Source: Rhinopomastus cyanomelas (taxonomy: Eukaryota; Chordata; Aves; Bucerotiformes; Rhinopomastidae). Taken from it: a stretch of DNA of 64,000 nt. A program made the translations under genes and the position numbers. Shown one piece after another: positions 53,588 to 63,212 of this stretch. Under the pieces are notes generated by a model. It saw only the letters and a list, made by a program, of their open reading frames with translations. It was not told the origin of the DNA and searched no databases. Location of the stretch: contig VXBP01008528.1 of assembly GCA_013400115.1 (NCBI GenBank), positions 302,852-366,851 on the forward strand, in the 5' to 3' direction. Numbering within the stretch: the first letter of the stretch is position 1; the number at the start of each line of letters is the position of its first letter.

Positions 53588-53960
53588 CTGACTTTCCCTC
53601 AGTCTCCTTTTTTCCAAGGTAAAGCAAAGAGACCCAGCTCCCTCAGCCTTTCCTCATCAGGATGGTGCTCTACTCCTTTCATCATCTTCATGGCTCTGCA
53701 CTGGACTCTCTCCAGCAGTTCTGTGTCCTCCTTGAACTGAGGGACCCAGAACTGGACATAAGATTCCAGAAGTGGTCTCATCAGGGCAGAGTAGAGGGGG
53801 AGGAGAGCCTTTCTTGATCTGCTAACCACCTTCCTTCTGATCCACCCCAGGATGCCATTGGCCCTCTTGGCCACAAGGGCCCATTGCTGGCTCATAGTCA
53901 TCCTGCTGACCACCAGGACCCCCAGGTCTCTTTCTCCTACACCGCTCTCCAGGTTCACAA
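53588..53960 (-). mobile_element. CR1 LINE, upstream ORF2 part of the longest copy
   Basis: It extends furthest into ORF2. The minus-strand frame 53958-53599 is open for 119 codons and shows SGVGERDLGVLVVSRMTMSQ, KRANGILGWIRRKVVSRSR, LLPLYSALMRPLLESYVQFW, ELLERVQCRAMKMMKGVEHH and ERLRELGLFAL. That is the region just downstream of the reverse transcriptase domain. A change after GLF alters the EKRRLRGD segment. With 53211-53501 it forms a copy of about 750 bp. Confidence 0.97.
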
Positions 53961-55569
53961 GGAGTGAAAGTCAATTTTTAATGCAGTGCCCCTGAAGAAA
54001 GGTGTTATTTTGTAGATGGCCTTGGAAATGCTGCAGGGTTAATTCCACGGTGCCTCTCTTCACTCTGCATTAAATATCCAGGAGATAAAAGCGGGACAGT
54101 GCTGGGAACAGGGACGGGCACCTGCATTCCCCATCACCAGGGAGTGGCACAGCACTCAGCTCAAGAGCCACGTTTGCTCTCACTGGATTAGTGACCTTTA
54201 AAATCTCTTCTGCAGAGTACACCAACTTCTGCAGGCAGGCAGAGCACTGAGTCAACACAAACCAATGGCTCTCGCTGCAAATAACTTCTAAAAAAGGAAA
54301 TTTGGGGAGGGGGGGACATCCACACTCTGTCTTCCTTCCATTTGAAACTTCCAGGGGAAAACAACTGCTTCGTAGAGGAGCCTCCTTCAATCTCAGTGCC
54401 CCCATGAGCACCAGATCCGTGCCCGGTACTTTGCTCAGCAGAGCGATGCAGAGCTATCTGGGACAACACAGGTTTTACTCCTACAAGGCTCCTGCCATCT
54501 CAGGCTGCTCCGTAGCTTTGAGTTAGGAAGGTTTTCCCTGAGCACTTGCCATCCCCAGCTGAAGCCCACGTAGGCTGAGTGCTCCTAGGAAGGCTCAGGC
54601 TGGCTGCGTGCCCCTCGCCTGAGCTGGTGGAGCTGAGCGAACCCCGACGCTCGGCGGTTGGAGAGCACCTCACGTGCACCACGGGGCTGGGGGAGAGCAC
54701 GGACAGCTGGAAGCCTTCACCTCAACACGTCCCAAATACTTCCACTCCCACTCACAAATGAGAGTCTGCGGCTCTGCGCCCAAGGTTATGCATGGAAATC
54801 GATGGACGAGATGAGGCCATAAATCAGGAGCCCTGGCTTCCAGCAGCCGCAGGGCCCACAGGCTCCTCGTTGCAGCAGCACACCCAGTCGAGAGAGACGT
54901 GTGGGAAGGGAGGAGGCAGAGTGGCCCACAGAGAGCCGAGCACTGCTGGGGAACTGGGCAAGCCAGCCCCAGACCGCTCTGTGGCTCACGGTGCTCACTT
55001 GCCAGCTGGACAGGACCCCAAGTTTCAGGGGTCAAACCTCTCAAGCAAGGCTCCGGTTTCCAGCTCACATCTCCCGAGATGCACGAACACCATCCCGCTC
55101 ACTGCAGACATCCTTTCCTTTTCGTGTTTCTCTCTTTTCAAATTACTGGGTAGTACAAATGCTTTTAGCAGCCACTTCCACGAGCCTGATGGACTCCACA
55201 GCTTCTCCAAAGATTTCCTAAGAACCTGAGCTGATGTAAATCACTTCGTGTCGGGGCTGATGACGTGCACAGGTCAAGCCATGGACTAAAGAGGAAACAA
55301 GTGCTCGGTGTCTGATGTGAAACGAGCTGCCAGGCCTCAGCCGATCAAGGGAGCATCAAGTGAGTTGCTGTCCACAGCAGAACAGTGAGCAGTAGGTTCT
55401 CTGTGGTCTCCACAGAGAGGCCAGAGCTTGGCTAGACTGGAGGATCTTTCCTGAGGATGGGGCTCTTGCCAGTCTGCTCAGACACTCTGCTCCTCTCCTT
55501 TATGTTCTACAGCCAGAGAGCAGCTCCTTTGCACAGCCCAGTGTGAAGAATGAATACATGGTTGGTCCA
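53961..55569. other. Unique block, nothing recognised
   Basis: CR1-free, GC-rich at 54.55-55.05 kb. Frames of up to 145 codons overlap on both strands there, without family resemblance. No convincing splice arrangement. Confidence 0.5.
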
Positions 55570-55766
55570 TCATAGAATCATAGAATCATTAGGGATTGGA
55601 AGGGACCTGGAAAGATCATCCAGTCCAATCCCCCTGACACAGCAGGATCACCCAGACCAAGTCACACAGGGACACATCCAGACGGGTCTTAAACATCTCC
55701 AGTGAAGGAGACTCCACAACCACCCTGGGCAGCCCCTTCCAGTTCTCCATCACCCTCACTGTGAAG
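55570..55766 (-). mobile_element. CR1 LINE 3' end (group 1), head-to-head partner
   Basis: TCATAGAATCATAGAATCATT (two tail units), then the 3' untranslated region and the ORF2 end up to CATCACCCTCACTGTGAAG. Its 5' break touches the 5' break of the next, plus-strand copy. Confidence 0.96.
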
Positions 55767-56232
55767 CTCCTGGAAGGTGTCCAGAGGAGAGCAACTCAAA
55801 TGATCAGAGGGCTGGAGCACCTCCCCTATGAGGACAGGCTGAGCAAGTTGGGGTTGTTCAGTCTGGAGAAGAGAAGGCTTCCAGGAGACCTCACAGCAGC
55901 TTTCCAGTGTCTGAAGAGGGCTATAAGAAAGCTGGAGGTGGGCTTCTTACAGAGGTGGTAGTGAGAAGACAAGGGGAAAGGCTTCCAGACTTGAAGATGG
56001 GAGATTGAGGCTGGACATAAGGAACAAATTCTTTGCTGTGAGGCTGCTGAGATGCTGGAACAGGTTGACCAAGGAAGCTGTGGCTGCCCCACCCCTGGAA
56101 ACATTGAAGTCCAGGTTGGCTGGGGCCCTGAGTAACCTGCTCTAGTGAAGGTGTCCCTGCCTGTGCAGTGGGGTTGGAACTAGGTGATCTTTAAGGTCCC
56201 TTCCAACCTTGGCCATTCGGTGATCCTATGAT
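55767..56232 (+). mobile_element. CR1 LINE 3' end, about 465 bp (group 4), head-to-head partner
   Basis: It starts at CTCCTGGAAGGTGTCCAGAG. The first frame shows EGVQRRATQMIRGLEHLPYE and LSKLGLFSLEKRRLPGDL and stops at a TAG within GAGGTGGTAGTG. Later remains include LDIRNKFFAVRLLRCWNR. It ends with the group 4 terminus GTGCAGTGGGGTTGGAACTA and a decayed CGGTGATCCTATGATC tail. Confidence 0.96.
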
Positions 56233-58082
56233 CTATCTGCAGCTATGTTTCCCATTGCATGGTGCCTGTCTTCCTACCATGAGAGATACTCCACAAATCC
56301 AGAATTAACAGATTGGAGAGAAGACTACTGGTCATATTGGCATGACCTCCTATCTACTTTATATTTAAGGTTGCCTCTTGGCAATTTGAGGGGTTCAGAA
56401 GAAGCTGTGCCAGCAGAAGACACTGCCCTCGGGGCCTTTGGTGACTAGTCTGGCCACAAGAAGAGCAAGACTTCCTCACCAAGACCAACTATCTAGCCAA
56501 GTGTAACTACCACAGGAACAGGTGAATGCTCCTTCTGAGCCCAGACCAGAGGGCAGTAGAGGAACCCAGGCTCTGACCCCTCTGGCGCAGGGCCACTGCC
56601 ACAGACTGCAGGCACAGGTGTCCCTGTGTTGTGGCTCCTTCTTGCATCATTAAAAGCCTTTGAACCTGAAACACTCAGCAGAGGCTGCTGCCACTTGAGC
56701 TAGAGGCTGCAAACCCCTAACTTGCCAGGGCTCCTTCACCTGACCGGCCATCAAAGGCAAACACTCTTCACTTTCCCACTGCATCATTTTTTCTCTGATT
56801 GATGGAAAGATCAGAGATTTAACCCAACTTTTTTCCTCCCATAATCTCACACTCACACATATTTGGAGAATTAGAGGGAGGTTTAGTGCTGATATTATCC
56901 TGACACGTCTCAGCCCAACTTCCAGGCATCCTATATCTGAAAGAAACCTGAAATCTTTCATGATAGCACCACTGGAGACATGGCGACAGCTGACACTTTA
57001 ACATCCTTCGAGATATACAATCATCATCACTTCAGGCAGTCAAGCAATAAACCATCATTTGCCTTGTCCTTCACCTGCAACAAGAATTTAATCCACTTCA
57101 CTCAATTTAGCGACGCTCCTCTGGAAAAGAAGAGCTGCAAACGCAGGCAATTCATTAAAAACAGAGCTTGGACTTGTAGTGGAGAGGGAAAAGGAACTGA
57201 GGTGCTTACACAAGATGATTCCAAATTTAAAGGCTTTAAACTAGCAGCACTGGGGTGGTGGTGGCTGCAGAAGTGGTCCGAGACAGCAAACATGGGGTGT
57301 GTGCACAGCACACACAGACGTGAGTAACGAGATTATGGGATTAACCACTCCAGAGTCAGAGCCTTCACAAAGAGATGGCTGTTCCCACAATATTACTTCA
57401 GCCATATTTTTGTACCTGTTGGTCTGGTTCCTGGTGGTTAAGGCAGGAAGGTCTGCACAAAGAGCAGTGGGAAGTGCGGTGCAGATGACCCAGGACTGAG
57501 TTAAAATCATGAGAATTACTACATTTCACTCAAGTCCCTTGTTTTCCTCTGCCAGAAAGATCTGTTTCCCTGAAGTTTCAGGGGAACTCCAACAACTTTG
57601 TTCAGCTGGAATGACCGAGGCATGGAAACCACTTCAATTTCAGGGCAAGACACAAGGTGATTCCAGATAGATGATATCAAAGTGTGGGAGGTAGGGACGT
57701 ATCTCACGTGGAGTGTTGAGATCTGTCCAGTACAGGACCAGCTCTGCTCTGATCCTTCTGGGGCACAGAGAACCCTACTCAGGGATGCTGGTCCAGCACC
57801 AGTTCAGCCCCAGTCTGGATTGTGGAGCATTTGATGTCGCCAGCTACAGGGATGCACCTGACTGGCTCCCACATGCAGCCATTCCTGAACTTCTGCTCTG
57901 CATCCCTTCCTAGCCCTATTCCCCACGCTTCCCCATGGGCTGGAGTTTCAGTCGCCCCATTACTTTGGACAACAGCAAACTGCACCACAGCACCTTTCCT
58001 GAACATTTTCACCGCCACCCTGTTTTCCTTTCCCTTGAAAGAAAGGGCAGAACAAAGTTCCAAAGAAAAAATGAAGTAAAAT
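56233..58082. other. Unique block, nothing recognised
   Basis: CR1-free over 1.85 kb, with AT-rich stretches (56780-57130) that may be conserved. No gene, RNA gene or repeat recognised. Confidence 0.45.
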
Positions 58083-58309
58083 ATCACAGAACATTAGAGG
58101 TTGGAAGGGACCTCGAAAGATCAACCAGTCCGATCCCCCTGCCACAGCAGGACCACCTAGATCAGGTCACACAGGAACATGTCCAGGAGGGTTTTAAACA
58201 TCTCAAGAGAAGAAGACTCCACAAGCCCCCTGGGCAGCCCCTTCCAGTGCTCACTGGGAAGAAGTTCCTTCTCAAGTTAATGTGGAACCTCCTGTGTTCC
58301 AGCTACACC
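58083..58309 (-). mobile_element. CR1 LINE 3' end (group 1) ending at an A-rich repeat
   Basis: ATCACAGAACATTAGAGGTT, then the 3' untranslated region and ORF2 end. A small deletion lies at CCAGTGCTCACTGGG. It breaks at CCAGCTACACCC, and the A-rich simple repeat follows at once. Confidence 0.95.
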
Positions 58310-58311
58310 CA

Positions 58312-58500
58312 ACGAAATAAAATAAAGCAAAACCAAATAAAAAATAAAATAAAACAACATAAAACAAAACAAAATAAAATAAAGCAACATAAAAATAAAA
58401 TAACATAAAACAACATTACAATAAAATAACAAAATAAAACAACATTAAAATAAAATAGAACAACATAAAACAAAACAAAACAAAATAAAATAAAATAAAC
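58312..58500. repeat. (AAATA/AACAT)n A-rich simple repeat
   Basis: Almost 190 bp of AAATAAAATA, AACATAAAAC and AAACAAAAC units on the plus strand. It could be a microsatellite expanded from an A-rich seed at the 5' side of the CR1 insertion. Confidence 0.92.
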
Positions 58501-58685
58501 CTCTTATCTGGGGCTCTGCCCCTGAGCTCTGACCTGCTTGGGCAACCCCACAGGCCAATGAGCTAAACGACCTGTCAGGGAAAAGGACTAACCCGATGTA
58601 AAGATATGAGAGCTTTGATTTAACACTCAATTAATTCATATTTCTCTAAAGACACCTCTCCCTCCAAACTCCTGTAAGTCAGCAC

Positions 58686-58770
58686 TTTTTTTTCGTGATC
58701 ACAGACTGCTGCCGTCCCCCCTTTTCTTTTTTTTTTTGCTTTGTACCCCCCCCTTCAAACTTTCTTATCC
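58686..58770. repeat. T-run and C-run low-complexity tracts
   Basis: T runs of eight to ten bases alternate with C runs of six to seven. Confidence 0.8.
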
Positions 58771-58879
58771 CCCCCAAAGTTCACATCACGTCTCGCTATT
58801 GTTTCTTTCAAGAGGAATTCTCCTCCCCGCCTCCTCCTTTCTCTCTATCTCTGAGGCACCACATGGCACAATAAGAGCC

Positions 58880-58990
58880 CTTTCATGTTCAAGACTCAGA
58901 GTCGTTGCTGTGGCAACTGGCCCGGCCTCACCAGTAGCCAAATAAATAGTTAACATTATAAAAAATAAAATCAGCAACCCAGCCGGCTCT
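58880..58990. promoter_or_regulatory. CNE-like segment around the X-box
   Basis: TTTCATGTTCAAGACTCAG, the X-box palindrome, then CCAAATAAATAGTTAACATT with a GTTAAC (HNF1-like half) and A-rich DNA. It is unique and motif-dense. Regulatory role is inferred. Confidence 0.35.
58904..58917. promoter_or_regulatory. RFX X-box-like palindrome
   Basis: GTTGCTGTGGCAAC: two inverted GTTGC half sites with a four-base spacer, one change from the ideal GTTGCCATGGCAAC bound by RFX factors. It lies in CR1-free DNA beside an AT-rich TAAATAGTTAACATTAT stretch. RFX factors drive ciliary and neural genes, but the target here is unknown. Confidence 0.5.
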
Positions 58991-59504
58991 GCCCGCAACC
59001 TCCTCCTGCCCGCGACGGCTTCCAGGGGACGTTGCGGAGCCAAAGCCGGACCTTTCTTGCCCAAACCAGTCACCTAAAGGTGTCGACTCTCGAAGACAGA
59101 AGGACGTTTGTGCTGCTCCAGCACGGTTTTGGAGGAGAAGGGAGCACAAAGGCGGAGAAGACGCAATGCAGAGCGCCCTGGTAGCCACTGGCATTAAATG
59201 ATGGTGCGGGAGTATTTAACCGCTTGCAGCCAGATTTCCCTTCTCTGCCTGCCCCGGCTCCTCCAGCGGCAGCTTTGGGGTGGCCACCGCAAGGAGAGCT
59301 TTTCCATGGTTTTATCCCAGAAGCAGCACAAAGTGCAGCCGTTAATTGCTGCCTCGCAGGAAATGCTGCTGCTACAAAGAGAAATCTAGGGAGAAAAAGA
59401 AAATCAGGGAGATTTTTGTGTCTTCCCCCCCCACTCCGCCTCCCTTCTCCATCCCTCTACGTGCTCAGACAAGCCACCGCTTGAGGCCCCCGAGTATCTG
59501 CTAT

Positions 59505-59605
59505 TATCAGTTAAGTCACGTCTAGTGCCAGGCAAAAGGTCATTTCAGGTCATTCCCGAGATGAAAGGAAGGGGTAATGTATGTGAGAATGCCTGAACTG
59601 GCAAG
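59505..59605. promoter_or_regulatory. CNE-like segment with repeated AGGTCA half sites
   Basis: AAAAGGTCATTTCAGGTCATT holds two AGGTCA half sites nine bases apart, a nuclear-receptor-like arrangement. TTATCAGTTAAGTCACGTC lies just upstream. It precedes the GA-rich tract. Confidence 0.35.
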
Positions 59606-59624
59606 CAAAGAGAGAGAAGAAAAA

Positions 59625-59732
59625 GGGCGAGGGGGTGAGAGGGAGAAAAAAGGGAGGAAGGAAAAAGGATGCGAGAAGAGGAAGAGAAGGGGAGAGACAG
59701 AGAGAGAGAGAGAGAGGGAGGGAGGGAGATGA
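59625..59732. repeat. GA-rich / (GA)n tract
   Basis: Purine-rich stretch ending in (GA) repeats and GGGAGGGAGGGAG. Confidence 0.88.
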
Positions 59733-59814
59733 GAGGCTGATGCCAGGCTCTAAAAGGAATGTTCTTCTTACCACGAAACAAATAAAAGACCAAATCACAG
59801 CCCCTCTTGGTGAC

Positions 59815-60310
59815 AAGCCTCTATGAACTTGATTCCTCATCAAATAAAAAGGCTGCCACATTTGCCGGGGTCATCTTTTTAATTCATTCCTTCAAGGAGG
59901 TTTTTCTGATCCTTTCTATATTTTTTTTTTTTTAGGGTTTGTGTTGATTTTTTTTTTCTTTTAACCTTAACTGCTGAGAAAGGCAAATGCTTAAGGGAGA
60001 AGGGACTATCCATTGTCTGGGGTGTCTGCTTCAGCTTCCTTTGTCTGGGAATTATAAGAGAGAGGTAGAGGCTCTTTTTTTTCCTCTCTCTTTTTATGCA
60101 TCTAAAAAAAAAATCAATTTTGCATTTAGCAGTGAAAAATAAATTATCGTGATGCTGGAGCAGACAGCCCAGCCTTTCTCCATTTGCCTTTTCTCACTTC
60201 TCCCCCCCTCTCTTCCACTTCTCAGCCCCCCTGTTCCCCCCACCACCACCTCCATAAGGTAGTAGTCGGATAAAATTTTCAGTCAAGCCCATCAGTCATT
60301 CCTGAATCCA
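59815..60310. promoter_or_regulatory. CNE-like segments interspersed with T-rich tracts
   Basis: TTCCTCATCAAATAAAAAGG, GGTCATCTTTTTAATTCATT, GGCAAATGCTTAAGG, CTATCCATTGTCTGG, AATAAATTATCGTGATGC and GGATAAAATTTTCAGTC are unique AT-rich stretches between T runs (59921-59960). The texture is that of a conserved enhancer cluster. Confidence 0.35.
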
Positions 60311-60941
60311 TTCCAAGGTTCCCCCTCCACCCTGACTCCTTCCACCTCCCCCTGCTCTCGGCTCTGCCTCTCCTTGTCTAACAAATCATTTTTGTAGGAC
60401 AAGCGCCCGGCTCACGCGGAGATTGCACACATAACCCAGGCGCTGGGGAGGAACAGCTTTAGAGGGGTTTGCTGGGGGATTTCTTTTTTGTTCCTTCATT
60501 TGTAAAAACATTCCTGCTCTGGGATGCCCTCCCTCCCTCGCTGCTCTCTGCTCTCCCTGCCAGCCGCTCCAACCTCAGGCTTGACCACACTGGTGTTGCC
60601 CGAAGCTCCAGTGGGGTGCAGACCGCGTTGGGAGTGACATCACATAAACCCAACTCTTCTATCAGCGTGTGGCGGCGTGGTGGGATCCCTCCAGCACACA
60701 GCAGCCTCACCCAGCCCCACAAAAACCTCTCCTTTTGTGCTTCATGCCTGCAAAGAGGCTTTCTGGCCACACTTGCCAAAGGTGCTGCTGCTGCTGGCCC
60801 CCTCCCCAGCCTGTAGCTGCACAGATTTAGTGCTGGGCAGAAAGGAGAAGTATCTGGGGTAGTTTGGGGTTTTCTTTGTTAGCAGTAGGACACACTGTTT
60901 ATTGGGTTGGGGAGAGGAGGGTGGTTGTTAAACTACCTGCA

Positions 60942-61082
60942 GCTCCTTCTCTGGAGATGTTTAAAACCCACCTGGACATGTTCCTGTGTGACTTGGTCCA
61001 GGTGATCCTGCTGTGTCAGGGGGATTGGACTGGATGATCTCTCCAGGTCCCTTCCAATCCCTAATGTTCAGTGATTCTGTGA
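60942..61082 (+). mobile_element. CR1 LINE 3' end (group 1)
   Basis: It starts at GCTCCTTCTCTGGAGATG and keeps the 3' untranslated region with GTGACTTGGTCCAGGTGATC. It ends CCCTAATGTTCAGTGATTCT. About 140 bp. It marks the right edge of the CR1-free block. Confidence 0.95.
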
Positions 61083-61325
61083 GAGTCTGCAGCCGAAGCA
61101 GTGGGTGACACAAAGCCTCTGCTCAACCTCACCCTGCAGAATGTTGTGGCCACCGGGCTCTGGCCATCTGCAACAGCACAAGCACCAAGGCAAACCCCAT
61201 GGCAAACACTCAGTGCCTGCAGCAGTGGGGCTGGCAGTGGGGCTCACTCAGATGAGCTGCTGCTTTCCACAAGGGAACACTCGGTGATTTCACACAGCAC
61301 AAGCTATTTAAAACTACTGCTGGAA

Positions 61326-61690
61326 TAGAATCACAAAATCACAGAACCAAAATGGCTAGAAAGGACCTCTAGGACCACCAAGCCCAGCCCTCATCCCAAC
61401 AGCTCCCTAACCCCTAGACCATGCCCTCAAGTGCTCTAGCTCCTTGGTTTTCAAACACCTCCAGGGATGGTGACTCCACCACCTCCCTGGGAAGCCTGTT
61501 CCAGTGCCCAGCTACTCTCTCAGGAAAGAACTGCTTCCTAAGATCCAATCTAAACCTCCCCTGATGCAACCTGCTGCCATTTCCCCTTGTCCTATCACTA
61601 GTAATTTAGAAGAGACCAGCAGCAGCCTCACTACAGCCTCCATTCAGGCAGCTGTAGAGAGCAAGAAGGTCTCCCCTCAGCCTCAAGCAG
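61326..61690 (-). mobile_element. CR1 LINE 3' end (group 2)
   Basis: AGAATCACAAAATCACAGAA, then CAAAATGGCTAGAAAGGACC, CCTAACCCCTAGACCATGC, TTCCTAAGATCCAATCTAAA and TCTCCCCTCAGCCTC. The ORF2 frame is broken. It is the fullest group 2 terminus in the window. Confidence 0.95.
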
Positions 61691-62376
61691 ACTCTTAGGA
61701 CTGTTTTTGATGCTAGATGACAGGGATTCTCACTCAGAATAGCTCTGGACATGCAGGAAAGCACCCAGGAGAAGCCTCTGGAGACCCCTGATGACGGCGA
61801 CGTCCCCACACAAGGAGTATTCAGAGGCTTTTCCTCAGTCACACTTTTCCTTGTTCCAGCAGACATTGGAACCCATCAACTAACAGCCTTTTTAAGATTT
61901 TTGTAGGCAGAGTCCAAAGTCCTCTGAGATACCAAGTGACTCCGCAGCTGGAGCTGTGGAAGACCAAGGCTTCAGTCCCATACCTAATTAATCGGGATGA
62001 ATTAGGTTCACTCTCTCCTGCTGATGGTTCTTCATTGACAATAAATTACGCTGAGGGCTTTTTTCATTCAGTCAGCCTAAGTTTCTCGGCCGCTGTTCTC
62101 CCTCATTTGTCACTTTTATTACAGCACTATCTTGGTCACATAGTTGTAGACAATTCATCCTGCTGAGCTGTTCTGTCTCTCTGCAACTTGCTGCAACTCT
62201 GAGGAAGAGCCCTACATGATCCACAGCCTCCACTGTGAGACTCCTGCTTGTCTGTGTGTGTTGCTGGAGGATAAGACATTTCGTGGTGCCATTTGCCCCC
62301 AGGAGCTCACTGCTAAACAAAAATCACCCCCTGCTTTGCTTAGGTGTCAACTCTCCAAGTATAGATATAAATTTAA
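61691..62376. other. Unique DNA, nothing recognised
   Basis: AT-balanced, with CCTAATTAATCGGGATGAATT and TGACAATAAATTACG near 62 kb, which may be conserved. No gene was recognised. Confidence 0.45.
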
Positions 62377-62575
62377 ATCATAGACTCACAGAACCATTGA
62401 GGTTGGAAGAGACCTCCAAGATCACCCAGTCCAACCATCACCCCAACCCCAATCCCACCCTGTCCTCCTGAGACACATCTACTCGTTGTTTGAACTCCCC
62501 CCCTTCCTGGGCAGCCCCTTCCAGTACTTCATCACTCTTTAAGTGAAGTTTTTCCTCGCTCCCCCCAAATCCAGA
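62377..62575 (-). mobile_element. CR1 LINE 3' fragment (group 5)
   Basis: ATCATAGACTCACAGAACC, then ATTGAGGTTGGAAGAGACC, CACCCCAACCCCAATCCC and GGGCAGCCCCTTCCAG. Truncated and partly deleted in the coding part. Confidence 0.92.
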
Positions 62576-62907
62576 GATCTGTTTCTCAAATGCTGACATT
62601 TCTCCAACCACTGCCTTCTAAAGGGCTAAAACAGTGGTGCGTGGATGGAGAGCTCCTGCTGATGTGAGGGCACCCAGTGGGAAACTGGACGATGATGAGA
62701 GCAAGAGCAGGGGGTGGTGGAAAGGGGCTTCTGCAACAGACCCAACCACCCCAAGTACAAGACTCTGTGAATGAAGATAAAGCAAACAATGAACTTCAGT
62801 GGCTCAACACCAAAGGCATGAGATCCCCACTGGGCTCCAGGTGAGTTTCACCGTCACTGAGGTCGCTACCATCCAGCCGTCATTTGTTTGCCCCTTCTCA
62901 CTACAAG
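62576..62907. other. Unique spacer, nothing recognised
   Basis: It contains a consensus CAG then GTGAGT donor at about 62840, but the upstream acceptor is poor, so no exon is called. Confidence 0.45.
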
Positions 62908-62974
62908 TGCATGGCAGGGGGGTTGGACTAGAGGATCTTTCGAGGTCCCTTCCAATTCCTAATGATTCTATGAT
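62908..62974 (+). mobile_element. CR1 3' terminus (group 1)
   Basis: GCATGGCAGGGGGGTTGGAC, then GATCTTTCGAGGTCCC and AATTCCTAATGATTCTATG. Tail-only, about 67 bp. Confidence 0.93.
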
Positions 62975-63013
62975 AGCAGAGCTCCAGATCTTAGCAGGTT
63001 CTGCTGACCAACA

Positions 63014-63212
63014 TATGGAAAAAGCTGTTGAATCTCAGGGTAGGGGATCCCTGGAACAGGCTGCCCAGAGAGGTGCTGGAGGCCCCATCCCTGGAGCCAT
63101 TCAAAGTCAGGCTGGCTGGGGCTCTGGGCAACCTGGTCTGGAGAGTGCTGGCCCTGCTTGTGGTAGTGGGGTTGGACTAGATGCCCTTTGGAGGTCCCTT
63201 CCAACCTTTTCT
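63014..63212 (+). mobile_element. CR1 LINE 3' end (group 6)
   Basis: GGAAAAAGCTGTTGAATCTC, then GGGATCCCTGGAACAGGCTG, GGGCAACCTGGTCTGGAG and GTGGGGTTGGACTAGATGCC, ending CCTTCCAACCTTTTC without an 8-base tail. It follows a group 1 tail in the same orientation about 40 bp upstream. Confidence 0.93.

Larger units (their letters stand above)
58501..60941. other. CR1-free block with CNE-like stretches and pyrimidine tracts
   Basis: 2.4 kb without interspersed repeats, resembling the left edge of the window. It has T and C runs at 58690-58770, a GA-rich tract at 59.63-59.73 kb, an X-box-like palindrome and several AT-rich stretches that look conserved. No coding exon was recognised. Confidence 0.45.
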
